From Streptomyces pactum (GTDB lineage: Bacteria; Actinomycetota; Actinomycetes; Streptomycetales; Streptomycetaceae): a stretch of DNA of 64,000 bases. A program made the translations under genes and the position numbers. Under the pieces are notes generated by a model. The model did not search any database. It was not told the origin of the DNA and worked only from the letters and a program-made list of their open reading frames with translations. Location of the stretch: positions 7,234,001 through 7,298,000 of the forward strand of contig NZ_CP019724.1 in assembly GCF_002005225.1 (NCBI RefSeq), written 5' to 3'. This document shows positions 50,570 to 59,250 of this stretch, piece by piece. Position 1 is the first letter of the stretch. Each line of letters starts with the position of its first letter.

Positions 50570-51442
50570 TCAGGACTCCTTCTTGAGGGCGGCGACGTCG
50601 GCGCGCAGCGCGGCGACGTCCTTGCGGAGCGCGGCGAGCGCGCTGGGCAGGCCCGCCACGGCGTTGTAGATGGAGCGGATGTAGCTGGACGCCGTCCAGC
50701 GCGGGTTCTTCTTCACGTCCGGCGCGAACGACGGTGCCGGAAGCTTGTCGGTGTCCCAGGTCGCGTCGAAGACGTCGCCCTTGTCCATGTCGAGATCCTC
50801 CTTGGGAGTGCTGGTTTCGGGGGTGCTGGGCTTCCAGCCGCCGCTGGAGGGGCCGTCGAGGCGGTCGGCGATCCGGGCGCGCATCGACGCCATGGTGAAG
50901 CCGCGCGGGTCGACCTTTCCGGGCTGCCACTCGAGGTGGCCGATCACGGAGCGTTCGTTCCAGCCGTGGTGGCGGCAGACGGCGGCGGCGGCCCGTTCGA
51001 TGGCCTCGAGCTGGGCGGCGGGCCAGGGGTCCTTGCCGTCGCCGAGGTTTTCGCACTCGAATCCGTAGAAGTGCCGGTTGCCGTCGGTGTTCGCCTCGTT
51101 GTCGGCGGGCAACGGCTGCTCGTTGATGACAGCGCCCAGGACGTTGTCGTCGCCCAGGCCCGCGTGGTTGGCGCGGCCGTAGCCGACCAGGTGCACCTTG
51201 CCGTCCTTGGTGATGACGCCGTGGCACAGCGGACCGGGCAGGCTGGCGTATCCGTGGCGGCAGATGTCGACGGTGCGCTTGCTGCCCTTCGTCACGGTGT
51301 GGTGGACCATCACGCCGTGCACGGGCCCCCAGCGGCCTTTGTGGTTGCGGTTGTGGTCTTCCCAGTCGCCGACCTCGACGACGGTCAGGCCCTCGTCGCG
51401 CAGGGCTTGCAGGAAGCTCCGCGCTGCCATCGGTGCGGCCAT
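50570..51442 (-). CDS. Phage endolysin, N-acetylmuramoyl-L-alanine amidase
   Basis: A 290-residue lysin that cuts the amide bond between muramic acid and the stem peptide. The amidase_2/PGRP-type domain (about 1-190) has Zn-binding MVHHTV (His47/48), the NRHFYGFECENLGDGKDPWP segment and HLEWQPGKVDPRG. The C-terminal part replaces a classical cell-wall-binding domain by a short linker and a leucine-zipper-like coiled coil (LAALRKDVAALRADVAALKK), suggesting oligomerisation. It has no signal peptide, consistent with a holin-dependent lysin. Confidence 0.92.
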   Translation of the reverse strand: MAAPMAARSFLQALRDEGLTVVEVGDWEDHNRNHKGRWGPVHGVMVHHTVTKGSKRTVDICRHGYASLPGPLCHGVITKDGKVHLVGYGRANHAGLGDDNVLGAVINEQPLPADNEANTDGNRHFYGFECENLGDGKDPWPAAQLEAIERAAAAVCRHHGWNERSVIGHLEWQPGKVDPRGFTMASMRARIADRLDGPSSGGWKPSTPETSTPKEDLDMDKGDVFDATWDTDKLPAPSFAPDVKKNPRWTASSYIRSIYNAVAGLPSALAALRKDVAALRADVAALKKES

Positions 51443-51508
51443 CAGGCCTCCAAAACGTGAAAGAGGCCCCGGCCAGACGGCGCGGGGCGGGATGGATGGT
51501 CAGCAGGA

Positions 51509-52027
51509 TCAGGGGGCGGCCTCGTACGTGCCCCACGCCCGCAGCGACGAGCCCGCATCCCACGTCCACGGCGTCGACGCGTCGATCAGACCCGCACCAG
51601 ACGCGGTGGAGATCGCGTTGATGTTGCCGCCGGACATCTCGAACTCGAACGTCCCCGTAGTCGTCAACCGCACGCGGATCGGCTGCCGCGTCCCCGCGCC
51701 GCTCGAGTAGCCGGACGGCGCCCCGTTCCGCTGGATCTCACCAGCACCACACCCGCCGGCCGTCATGGCCGCCGAGACCGGAGCCGAGATCCGCCAGTTG
51801 TCCGTACCCGACCCGAAGTTCGTCGTCGACCCGAACACGATGTCCAGCCGGAAGAAGACGGTGGTCGCGGACTGCGCCCACCGTGCGGAGACGGCGGCGT
51901 CCCCGAAGGTGGGGGTGGAGGCGCCGGACGTCGTCCATACCGGCGTCCAGTCCTGCCACGTCGGCGAGATCGACGCCAACCGGTTGGCGCTCACGATCAT
52001 GCCCGGCTGCCAGGGTTCAAAAGCCAC
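51509..52027 (-). CDS. Phage structural protein, probably tail-fibre-associated
   Basis: A 172-residue, Ser/Thr/Gly/Trp-rich, beta-predicted protein (SPTWQDWTPVWTTSGASTPT, VRLTTTGTFEFEMSGGNINA). Such composition and position between the tail-tip protein and the lysin is usual for small receptor-binding or fibre-tip proteins. GTG 52027 has GGAGA five bases upstream. No specific family is recognised. Confidence 0.65.
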   Translation of the reverse strand: MAFEPWQPGMIVSANRLASISPTWQDWTPVWTTSGASTPTFGDAAVSARWAQSATTVFFRLDIVFGSTTNFGSGTDNWRISAPVSAAMTAGGCGAGEIQRNGAPSGYSSGAGTRQPIRVRLTTTGTFEFEMSGGNINAISTASGAGLIDASTPWTWDAGSSLRAWGTYEAAP

Positions 52028-52035
52028 GGGGTCTC

Positions 52036-54768
52036 CTACAGGGCGAGTCTCATCGGGTTGGCGAGCCGCAGATCCGCGCCCACCGCATGGCTCTTCTCGA
52101 TGCCGTTGACAGAGCGGACCATGGTGAACGCCTGCGGGCTCGACGCGCCGGAGATACCCGTCACGGTCATGACCTCGCCGCCCACACGGACGTCGAAGTC
52201 GGTCTCGTACCGCCACAGCGGGCCAGCGGTGACCGCCACCGACAACGTCGTGTCGTCAGCGTCCACGGCCGCGGCGAGTTCACTGCCGTCCGTGTCGACG
52301 ATGCCGAGCTGCTCGTCGCCCAGTACGCCCACCTTCCAGGGCCCGGCTGGCACGCAGTCGTAGGTGATGGTCCACGTGCGGGGCAGCAGCGTCTCTTTCA
52401 GGCCCATGACCATCAGGTCGACGTCGTCCGGCGCCACCCAGCGCGGCATGTTCGTCAGCCGGATCACGTCGCCCTCGCGAAGGGCGAGCACCGCGGGGAT
52501 CAGCTCCGGGTGCCGGTGGAGGTTGATGGTGACGGCCGGGTAGCGGGGGGCGTCCCACGTGCCCAGATGCAGCTCCCAGAATGCTCTCGGTTCGGTCTGG
52601 GCGTCGGTCGCCAGAGACAGCGGGATGGAGGTGTCGTAGACGCCGACGCCGTCCGGCGGGTCCTGCACCGACAGGGGGCCGGAGGCCAGCACCACGCGTG
52701 TGGACGAGCCAGCCTCGCGCGTCACGGTGACGTCATTGCGGATGGCCGTGTCGTCGTCGACCGGCTCCAGTGGCCCGGCGATCTGCCCCTGCGCGTAGTC
52801 CAAGATGAGTGCCGGGTCCTGCGAGTACAGCGTCGACCGAGGCCGGTACAGCAGCCGCAGTGCGGTCTGGTCCTCGGTGAGTAGACCGGCGTCCGCGTCC
52901 GCCGCCGTACGGACCAGGCTGAGGACGGGTGCGATGTCCTGATAGCCCACCGGCTCCGTCGAGGCTGGCGGTGCGGTCAGCGTGACCGGGAGGCCCTCCT
53001 CGTCGGACAGCCGCAGCATTCGAGCGCCCGCGGTCTCCCCGGACCAGGCGTTCATCGCGTTGTCGTAGGCGGTGGTGAAGAAGACGTCCCACACGGAGAT
53101 GTGGCCGATGGCCAGTCCGTTGATGTCGGCGGAGTAGCCGCCGGGCGGTGAGTGGACACCGGTCGGGCGGCCGGTGATACCTGCCACGGTGTTCTGGTAG
53201 AAGCCGGCGTCGCCGGTGATGTCGGACCAGACGAGGGCGTAGTGGATGTTGCTGCCCTGCTGTTCTACGGCGAATCGGCACTTGACCCATTGGCCGAAGA
53301 TGTCGACGCCGGTGTCGATGATGCGGTCGACAATCGGTTCGCCTTCGTAGCCGAGGCCGAGGAGGCGGGAGGTGTCGGGGCCCATCTGGATGTACCAGTC
53401 CCGGATGGTGCCGGTGGAGTGGATCAGCATGAATGTGCGCCGGGTTGGCGGTACCTGCGGCATGCGGTACATGAAGTTCACGGACCAGCCCGGCAGGCTT
53501 GCCCACGAGTAGTTGCGGACCATGCCGTTGAGGTGGGAGAGGTTCCCGGGCTGGGAGTTGACGGTGGGCAGTGGTCTGGACGAGGGGAGGCTGTTGTCGG
53601 CGGCCCACTGGGCCTGGGTGAAGCGGAGGGGGTCGATGCCTGCCACCGGCGAGTAGGCGCGGTCGGCGTGCTGGCCTTCTTCCATCGGCCAGTACGCCAT
53701 CGGCTTGAAGCTCGGGATGCGGTGTCGCAGGGAGGAGTCCACGGCCTTGGTGCCGCGTCCGAGGCGGCGCAGGATCCCGGCCGCCTGCACGGGTACCCAC
53801 GCGTCTGCCTCGCTGGGGACCCATTTTTGCGGCCACTCGCTGATCTCGCCGATGAACCGGTCCACGCGGTCCCGGATCTCTGCCGCGTCGGAGAGCGTCC
53901 AGGGTCGGCCGGCGCCGTCCGTGAATGCGGTGGTGCCTGCGGTCTGGGCGGTGAAGTCTGGGTTAGCGACGACGGGTCCGTCGATGCCGTTGCGGACCTC
54001 CGCATGGTAGACGCGACCGGCTACGGCGATCCTCGGCGGGGTCGCGTTGTCCTGCGCCGGGGCGATTAGCAGGGGGGCTGGTCCGGCGTAGATGCTGGAG
54101 GGGCTGGCCACCGTCACGGGGATGTCGTCCCCGATCTGCGTCCACGGCCCGGCGATGGACTCCGCCCAGTACAGGCGGATCATCCAGTTCGTGCCGTCGC
54201 TGCTGTCGACGGTTCCGCGCAGGGCCGCGCGGCGCGGCAGGCTGGGCAGCGTCCAGTGGCCGGTCGGGCCGGTGCTGCCGTTGGTGGTGGTGATGATGTG
54301 AAGGGAGCCGTCCTGGATCCGCAGATGCCAGGACCGGTTGCCGGTCTCTTGCGACCACCGGCCGATGAGGATTTGTGCGGTGGGTGCGTACCAGGCGGCC
54401 TCTCCCTCCCAGCGCAGATCGATCGCGTTGGTGATGTCCAGAGTGGCGTGGTGGGGGGTGGAGGCGAAGCTCTCCGTGGCGCCGTCGAGCTGGAGGTAGG
54501 ACTCGTCGCCGGGCAGGGACAGGCGTACGCGTGTGTTGCGGCCGATCTTCCCGTAGTACGGGCTCATCGGGTTGCGGTTGCTGTACTTGCCGGACTTGTT
54601 GTTCAGGGTGATCGGCACGGATGCCGGGTCCGCGACCGCCCCCTCGTTGCGGATGCCCCGCTGATGGGTGATCGGAGACCTGGTGTAGACGTCCGCAGTG
54701 ATGTCGGTCCAGACTCCGTCGATCAGCAACTCGATCCGCAGCCCGAGCGGAGTCTCCGGGAACGCCAC
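52036..54768 (-). CDS. Large minor tail protein (tail tip)
   Basis: A 910-residue protein following the tape measure, in the place of the distal tail/tail-tip hub proteins. The beginning (GLRIELLIDGVWTDITADVY, SVPITLNNKSGKYSNRNPMS) resembles actinophage minor tail proteins, and two LamG-like jelly-roll regions (about 90-280 and 360-560) may bind carbohydrate. The C-terminal ~250 residues look like a beta-rich baseplate domain. GTG 54768 starts two bases after the tape-measure stop, using a binding site embedded in that gene's last codons. Confidence 0.85.
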   Translation of the reverse strand: MAFPETPLGLRIELLIDGVWTDITADVYTRSPITHQRGIRNEGAVADPASVPITLNNKSGKYSNRNPMSPYYGKIGRNTRVRLSLPGDESYLQLDGATESFASTPHHATLDITNAIDLRWEGEAAWYAPTAQILIGRWSQETGNRSWHLRIQDGSLHIITTTNGSTGPTGHWTLPSLPRRAALRGTVDSSDGTNWMIRLYWAESIAGPWTQIGDDIPVTVASPSSIYAGPAPLLIAPAQDNATPPRIAVAGRVYHAEVRNGIDGPVVANPDFTAQTAGTTAFTDGAGRPWTLSDAAEIRDRVDRFIGEISEWPQKWVPSEADAWVPVQAAGILRRLGRGTKAVDSSLRHRIPSFKPMAYWPMEEGQHADRAYSPVAGIDPLRFTQAQWAADNSLPSSRPLPTVNSQPGNLSHLNGMVRNYSWASLPGWSVNFMYRMPQVPPTRRTFMLIHSTGTIRDWYIQMGPDTSRLLGLGYEGEPIVDRIIDTGVDIFGQWVKCRFAVEQQGSNIHYALVWSDITGDAGFYQNTVAGITGRPTGVHSPPGGYSADINGLAIGHISVWDVFFTTAYDNAMNAWSGETAGARMLRLSDEEGLPVTLTAPPASTEPVGYQDIAPVLSLVRTAADADAGLLTEDQTALRLLYRPRSTLYSQDPALILDYAQGQIAGPLEPVDDDTAIRNDVTVTREAGSSTRVVLASGPLSVQDPPDGVGVYDTSIPLSLATDAQTEPRAFWELHLGTWDAPRYPAVTINLHRHPELIPAVLALREGDVIRLTNMPRWVAPDDVDLMVMGLKETLLPRTWTITYDCVPAGPWKVGVLGDEQLGIVDTDGSELAAAVDADDTTLSVAVTAGPLWRYETDFDVRVGGEVMTVTGISGASSPQAFTMVRSVNGIEKSHAVGADLRLANPMRLAL

Positions 54769-54778
54769 TGCTACCTCC
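54764..54778 (-). promoter_or_regulatory. Repeated start module GGAGGTAGCAGTGGC, copy 2
   Basis: The last codons AGG AGG and TAG stop of the tape-measure gene form the ribosome binding site of the tail-tip gene, whose GTG follows after CA. Termination and re-initiation are therefore physically linked. Confidence 0.9.
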
Positions 54779-57233
54779 TGTTGTTGCCCAGAACGACCTG
54801 GACGTCGCCACCGGCGATGCCGACCTGGTTGCGGATGATGGTGAGGAGCTGGTCAGTGAGAGCGTCGCCAGCCCTGAGCGTCGCCGTCCGTACAGATCCG
54901 CCACCGCTGCCGCTTGCGTTCATCGCGGATCCGACGGCGCCGGCGTACGACGCGGACGGCGTCGGCGTGTTCACCAGGCCCGCCATCGTCCGGTCGAGCT
55001 CCCCGGACGAGGACTCGATACCGGCGACGATGCCGCGCGGGATCCACCGGCCGACGCTCTTGGCCATGACCTTGGACGGGCTGGCGATGCCGAGGGCCTT
55101 GGCGATCGGGCCGGGGATCATGGACCGGGCGAAGCTCATGAGCTGGCTCCGCAGGTAGCCGCCCATGGACCGGACGCCGTTGAGCAGGCCGCGTACGACG
55201 TCCTGGCCCTTGCCGTACAGCAGGCCTGCCACGTTGCCGAAGGCGCCTGCGATCCTGCGGGGCAGCCCGCGTACCCACGAAACGACTCCGAGAGCCCGAT
55301 TCACTGTCGAGTCACGGAAGGATTGCCAGGCGCCGACCGCCCGGGCCCTGATCGCCGAGCCCAGCCCAGACAGGGCGCCGCTCGCCCGCCCGGGCAGGGC
55401 CTGCACCGACGCGATGAACGACGCCCAGGCCGAGCCGACGGGCCCGGACACGTACCGCGACCACAGGCCCGAGAACCAGCGCCCGATCGCCGCGCCGAGG
55501 ACAGACATCACGGCACCGGCCTGGCCCGCCTTCGCGGTGATCCAGCCCGTGAAGCTGGCCCACCAGCGCGGTACGTTCTCGATGAGGGCCGTGATGAGGC
55601 GGCCGACGAAGCCCACCATCAGGCTGATCGCGGCGACGCTGATCGCGGCGGCGGCGAGTGCAGGCAGGGCTACCAAGGCCAGGGTGATGGCCCCGGCGAT
55701 CGCGGCGACTTTCAGGACCTTCGTCGGATTCTGCATGATCCACTCGGCTACCGACTGCCCCGCCCCCGCGATCCCCTCGATCATCTTCGGTGCGAGTTCG
55801 CGGGCCTTGGCTGCGAGCCGCTGCCCCAGGATCGGGAAGAACGCCACGATTCGGTCGGCGAACGCGGCACTGTCGGCTTCCTTCCCGGCCTGTGCCCACA
55901 TGCCGCCCAGCGCCTTACCCGCCACGTCCCGGACGTTGGTGAACGCGGGGACCACGGTGCCGCCGAGGAAGTCGACGAGGTTCTGTTGCATCTTCCGTTT
56001 GAACTGCTCCAGGCGGGTGCCTGCGTTGTCGCGGAGAGTGTCGCCCATCTCCTCCGCAGCACCGCCGACGTCCCCGAGCGCAGCCGTGGCCTCCGACGGA
56101 TCCAGGGCGAAGAGGGCTTTCTGCGTGTCCTCGGCCTTCGTCCCGAACAGAGCCAGCGCCACCTCTGCGCGCTTCGCCGGGTCCTCGATCTTGCGGAGCC
56201 GGTCGAACATCATGTCCAACGCGGCCTCGGCTGGAGGGCCACCCTCAGAAATGACCTCCTGCATGTCCTTGCCCGACATGCCGATCGCGGCGAAAGCAGC
56301 TTCCACCTCCTTGCCGCCGCCCTGCGTGATCAGCACGAATTCTTTGAGCGCGTCGGCGACCACATCCGTGTCGCGGGCGCCAGCCTTCATGCCCTGCGAG
56401 AGGAGGCCCGTCGCCGTGCTGGCGTCCAGGCCCATCTGACGGAAGATCGTGGAGTACTCGTTGAAGGTGTCCGCGATGTCGTCGGCGCGTGGCCCCATCT
56501 TCTGCAGGCCTGCGGTGAGGGCGTCGAGGGCCTCGGTGCCGTCCTTGGCCAGCCCCGTTTTGATCATCTGGCCGACGGCGTTCGCGGTCTGACCCAAGTC
56601 CAGCTCGAACGTGGACGCCAGGTCGGAGACCTTCGTCGCGATCGACTCCAACTGGGCCTCAGTCGCCCCGGGCGGAGCGATACCCGCCCGCATGATGGCG
56701 CTGATCGCGTCCGCAGCGGTCTGGAAATCCTCGGTGACCGCGTTCGAGTACAGGCGCCCGGCAAGCTCGCCGTACTTCTTCGCCTCCGCCGGCGTCGCAC
56801 CGAGCTGCGCACCGAGCCGTCCGACGATCCGGGACTGGTCCATGGCCTCGCCGAAGGCCTGCATGAGGAGAGCGCCGGCCGCCGCGCCCACGCCAGCGGC
56901 GGCCATCTTCAGCGCGCCGAGTTTCTCGCCCATGCCGCTGACGGCCTCGTCCGCGCCTGCGTTGCCCGTGTCGCTGAGCCCGTCGCCGAGTCCCTCGCCC
57001 GCTTCCCGGCCCGCCGTGACGAAGCGGCCGCGCATGTCGCGGAGGCGGCCGTCGGCGCCGCGGACGATGCCGTCGCCGAGGTTCTCTCCGGCTTGCCGTC
57101 CGGCGCGTTCGGCGTCGCCTTCCATGCGCTGGCCGGACTGCCGGAGGGCGGTCTCGGCTTGGCGTAGGGCTGTGGGTACGCCGTCGGCGTCGAGGGTGAT
57201 GAGGCCGGTGAGTTCGCCGACGGTGAGCGCCAC
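54771..57233 (-). CDS. Phage tail tape measure protein
   Basis: An 820-residue protein that sets tail length and is ejected with DNA. The N-terminal half has the TP901-type tape-measure region (FNEYSTIFRQMGLDASTATG, FVLITQGGGKEVEAAFAAIG), with long helices and heptad-like repeats. Central hydrophobic segments (about 480-560, ITLALVALPALAAAAISVAA) could cross the host membrane. At about 0.15 nm per residue it predicts a tail of roughly 120 nm. Starts GTG 57233, coupled to the chaperone frameshift product. Confidence 0.92.
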   Translation of the reverse strand: MALTVGELTGLITLDADGVPTALRQAETALRQSGQRMEGDAERAGRQAGENLGDGIVRGADGRLRDMRGRFVTAGREAGEGLGDGLSDTGNAGADEAVSGMGEKLGALKMAAAGVGAAAGALLMQAFGEAMDQSRIVGRLGAQLGATPAEAKKYGELAGRLYSNAVTEDFQTAADAISAIMRAGIAPPGATEAQLESIATKVSDLASTFELDLGQTANAVGQMIKTGLAKDGTEALDALTAGLQKMGPRADDIADTFNEYSTIFRQMGLDASTATGLLSQGMKAGARDTDVVADALKEFVLITQGGGKEVEAAFAAIGMSGKDMQEVISEGGPPAEAALDMMFDRLRKIEDPAKRAEVALALFGTKAEDTQKALFALDPSEATAALGDVGGAAEEMGDTLRDNAGTRLEQFKRKMQQNLVDFLGGTVVPAFTNVRDVAGKALGGMWAQAGKEADSAAFADRIVAFFPILGQRLAAKARELAPKMIEGIAGAGQSVAEWIMQNPTKVLKVAAIAGAITLALVALPALAAAAISVAAISLMVGFVGRLITALIENVPRWWASFTGWITAKAGQAGAVMSVLGAAIGRWFSGLWSRYVSGPVGSAWASFIASVQALPGRASGALSGLGSAIRARAVGAWQSFRDSTVNRALGVVSWVRGLPRRIAGAFGNVAGLLYGKGQDVVRGLLNGVRSMGGYLRSQLMSFARSMIPGPIAKALGIASPSKVMAKSVGRWIPRGIVAGIESSSGELDRTMAGLVNTPTPSASYAGAVGSAMNASGSGGGSVRTATLRAGDALTDQLLTIIRNQVGIAGGDVQVVLGNNRR

Positions 57234-57243
57234 TGCTACCTCC
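57229..57243 (-). promoter_or_regulatory. Repeated start module GGAGGTAGCAGTGGC, copy 3
   Basis: The chaperone frameshift product ends Arg-Arg-stop as AGG AGG TAG, followed by CA and the GTG of the tape-measure gene. The layout is base-for-base that of the tape-measure/tail-tip junction. Confidence 0.9.
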
Positions 57244-57691
57244 TACGGGGTTGCTTGGGGGGTGGAGGTGCGAAGTGCCTGCTGATGCGGGAGTCGGCGG
57301 AGAGGAGCCCGTAGAGGCGGGTGCAGAGCCAGCGCCATGACCTCTCCCGGAGCAGGCCGGGAGTGTCGAGGTCGAGGCCGTAGGTGTCCTGGAAGTCCGC
57401 CTCGACAAGCGGCCATTGCTCGAGCAGGTCGGCGCGGGTTACCCGCTTGCCCCGTTGCCGCGCCTGCGACGCTGGCGGGAGCCCGCCCTCGTACCACTCG
57501 TAGAGCCCCGTGACCGGGTCGTATTCGCCGCGGCCGACGCCGAGGGCGCTGACCTCTGCTGCCGACGGCCCGCCCGGTTCGGGGCGAGGAGAGAAGGGTC
57601 GCCACCGGAGCCCCAGAACTTGGCGGCGGTGTCGCGGTCGTTGAGGACCCACACCATCGCGGTCATCGCGGCGTGCCGGAAACGGGACCAC
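57236..57691 (-). CDS. Tail assembly chaperone, frameshift (gpGT-type) extension
   Basis: This -1 frame overlaps the end of the upstream chaperone and continues for ~100 codons (GRGEYDPVTGLYEWYEGGLP, DFQDTYGLDLDTPGLLRERS, ending PPPPKQPRRR). It has no good start of its own; the part before about 57600 is unlikely to be translated alone. In siphoviruses the long chaperone is made by programmed ribosomal frameshifting just before the tape-measure gene, exactly this position. I expect a -1 shift around the FWGSGGDPS codons, although no canonical slippery heptamer is evident. Confidence 0.75.
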   Translation of the reverse strand: MVPFPARRDDRDGVGPQRPRHRRQVLGLRWRPFSPRPEPGGPSAAEVSALGVGRGEYDPVTGLYEWYEGGLPPASQARQRGKRVTRADLLEQWPLVEADFQDTYGLDLDTPGLLRERSWRWLCTRLYGLLSADSRISRHFAPPPPKQPRRR

Positions 57692-57960
57692 TTCACCTGG
57701 GCGAGCATGTCGTCGTGAACGTCGCCGAGGACCAGGCGGAAGAGGTCCCGTTCTTCCGCGTCGTCGAGGACTTCCTGATCCGGTTCGGTGCCGTCCAGGA
57801 AGAGCTTCGCGGCGGCCTTGGTGATCGTGTCGACGCGTAGGCCGTCCTCCGCGGGCGGTGACGGGATGCTGAAGACGCGGGTCTGCCCGTCCTTGCAGAG
57901 GACGGGCAGCTTCAGGTAGTCGTCGAGGAAGTCCTCGAGCGCTTCGAACTGTGCGGCCAT
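57439..57960 (-). CDS. Tail assembly chaperone (gpG-type)
   Basis: A 173-residue protein whose first ~125 residues are conserved-looking (FEALEDFLDDYLKLPVLCKD, EVLDDAEERDLFRLVLGDVH, AMTAMVWVLNDRDTAAKFWG). The C-terminal ~45 residues after the presumed shift site are low-complexity Ser/Thr/Arg/Gly, as is common for the unshifted product. It lies between the major tail protein and tape measure. The short and long chaperones coat the tape measure during tail assembly. Confidence 0.82.
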   Translation of the reverse strand: MAAQFEALEDFLDDYLKLPVLCKDGQTRVFSIPSPPAEDGLRVDTITKAAAKLFLDGTEPDQEVLDDAEERDLFRLVLGDVHDDMLAQVKWSRFRHAAMTAMVWVLNDRDTAAKFWGSGGDPSLLAPNRAGRRQQRSAPSASAAANTTRSRGSTSGTRAGSRQRRRRGNGASG

Positions 57961-57961
57961 A

Positions 57962-58447
57962 TCAGGGGGTCACCACGAGCGGGTTCTCGATGGCCGTGCG
58001 CGGGCCGTCGCCAGTGAAGGTGATCTCGACCTCGCCCAGTGCGGAGTACTCGCCGCCGGCCGGTGCCCACGTGGGGATGGCCTTGCCCTCGTACGCCTCC
58101 GGGAGGCCGTTGCGGTTCATCCACCGCAGGTGCACCAGGTTGGCTTCACCGTAGGCGTCGGAGGCGAGGCGGATGGCCTCGTGGACGTCGTTGTACACCT
58201 TCGAGGTCTTGTTCGCCTTGCGGCGGATCGTGACCGCCAGCTCCCAGGCCTGTGCCGTCTTCGTGTTCCCGGCCCAGCCGTCCGAGTCGTAGTCCGAGGA
58301 GTCCTCGATGTTGGGTTCGGCGGACGGCTGGAATTCCCTGACGCCGGGGCAGAGCTGCCAGTCCGGCAGTTCGGCCGTGCCGATGTTCACTTCGAGGCGC
58401 CACTCGCGGGCCAGCTCGGTTTCGGTGGTCTCGACGGGTGTCGTCAT
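57962..58447 (-). CDS. Major tail protein
   Basis: A 161-residue protein located directly before the chaperone pair. It reads REWRLEVNIGTAELPDWQLC, the ESSDYDSDGWAGNTKTAQAW-like region (DSSDYDSDGWAGNTKTAQAW) and ITFTGDGPRTAIENPL, the single-domain tail-tube fold of lambda gpV/HK97-type actinophages. ATG 58447 follows GAGGAGAGG. The strong binding site fits the high expression needed for a tube subunit. Confidence 0.85.
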   Translation of the reverse strand: MTTPVETTETELAREWRLEVNIGTAELPDWQLCPGVREFQPSAEPNIEDSSDYDSDGWAGNTKTAQAWELAVTIRRKANKTSKVYNDVHEAIRLASDAYGEANLVHLRWMNRNGLPEAYEGKAIPTWAPAGGEYSALGEVEITFTGDGPRTAIENPLVVTP

Positions 58448-58461
58448 GGGGATGCCTCTCC

Positions 58462-58893
58462 TCAGTCGATCAGATGGGGCCCGGACCTGACCGTCCGGAA
58501 GTAGTAGTTGCCGACCAGCTCCATGCGGCCGCGCGTGTCCTGGCCGATCCACGCCTGAGAGTTCCGCCAGGAGATCTCCACCCACACCCCGCGCAGCCGG
58601 TAGGAGCGGCGGTTGTGGAGGACGTTGAAGACGTCGTCAGCGAGCTGCACCAGCCCGGCCGCGTCCGTGCCCCAGCGCATGCGGGCCTGGATGCCGGTGA
58701 CGGAGTCGGTGGAGTCGTCGTCGGCCACCGGATACGGCGTGAGGCCAAGCACGCGGTCAGGCTCGTCGGGGACCTTGCCGAGGCGGATGCCGGTGACATC
58801 GGCCGGCAGAACCGCGCCCGGATCGTAGGCGCCGACGCCCTCGGCGTCGAGGAGCTCGGCGACGCCCGTGAACAGGTCGGCGTCGTGGCTCAC
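58462..58893 (-). CDS. Tail terminator-like neck protein
   Basis: A 143-residue protein (LFTGVAELLDAEGVGAYDPG, DSTDSVTGIQARMRWGTDAA, VFNVLHNRRSYRLRGVWVEI) in the place of the tail terminator between gp10-like protein and major tail protein. Mixed alpha/beta with a ferredoxin-like layout fits lambda gpU-type proteins. Its GTG start overlaps the previous stop by four bases. Confidence 0.75.
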   Translation of the reverse strand: MSHDADLFTGVAELLDAEGVGAYDPGAVLPADVTGIRLGKVPDEPDRVLGLTPYPVADDDSTDSVTGIQARMRWGTDAAGLVQLADDVFNVLHNRRSYRLRGVWVEISWRNSQAWIGQDTRGRMELVGNYYFRTVRSGPHLID

Positions 58894-59240
58894 CGCAATG
58901 CCCGCCTCACCTCGGCCGCGATGATCCGCTGCACGGGGCCGCGGTTGGCGTTGAGGGGCTGCTCCAGGTACTTGGCCTGCCTGCCGGGTGCGTGCCGCCA
59001 GTCCAGCTCTTCGTGCTGGCGGACGGCGTACGGGCCGTCGAAGGACACGGCGGCGGTGAGGTCGCCGTCGTCGACGGAGGCGGTGCCGGTGGACTGGAGG
59101 TAGCCCTCGTCGAGCGGGACGACGTCCTGTGCCTCGGCGAGTACGTACTCGGCGGCGAGGAGCAGGCCGCGGGCGGCGGCGGCGCGGAGTTCCCGCTCGA
59201 CCGCCGCGCCGTTGAAGTCGAGTCGGAATCGCTGGGCCAC
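58890..59240 (-). CDS. HK97 gp10-like tail completion protein
   Basis: A 116-residue protein with the typical course of gp10-like neck proteins: N-terminal helix (AAAARGLLLAAEYVLAEAQD), then VPLDEGYLQSTGTASV, VSFDGPYAVRQHEELDWRHA and AKYLEQPLNAN. It would connect head and tail at the neck. Overlaps the next gene by four bases. Confidence 0.82.
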   Translation of the reverse strand: MAQRFRLDFNGAAVERELRAAAARGLLLAAEYVLAEAQDVVPLDEGYLQSTGTASVDDGDLTAAVSFDGPYAVRQHEELDWRHAPGRQAKYLEQPLNANRGPVQRIIAAEVRRALR

Positions 59241-59250
59241 AGCGGCCTCC

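Noticed and set aside
57439..57691. Assigning a definite slippery heptamer for the tail chaperone shift
   Set aside because: Candidate heptamers do not preserve tRNA pairing in both sites, so naming one would be a guess.
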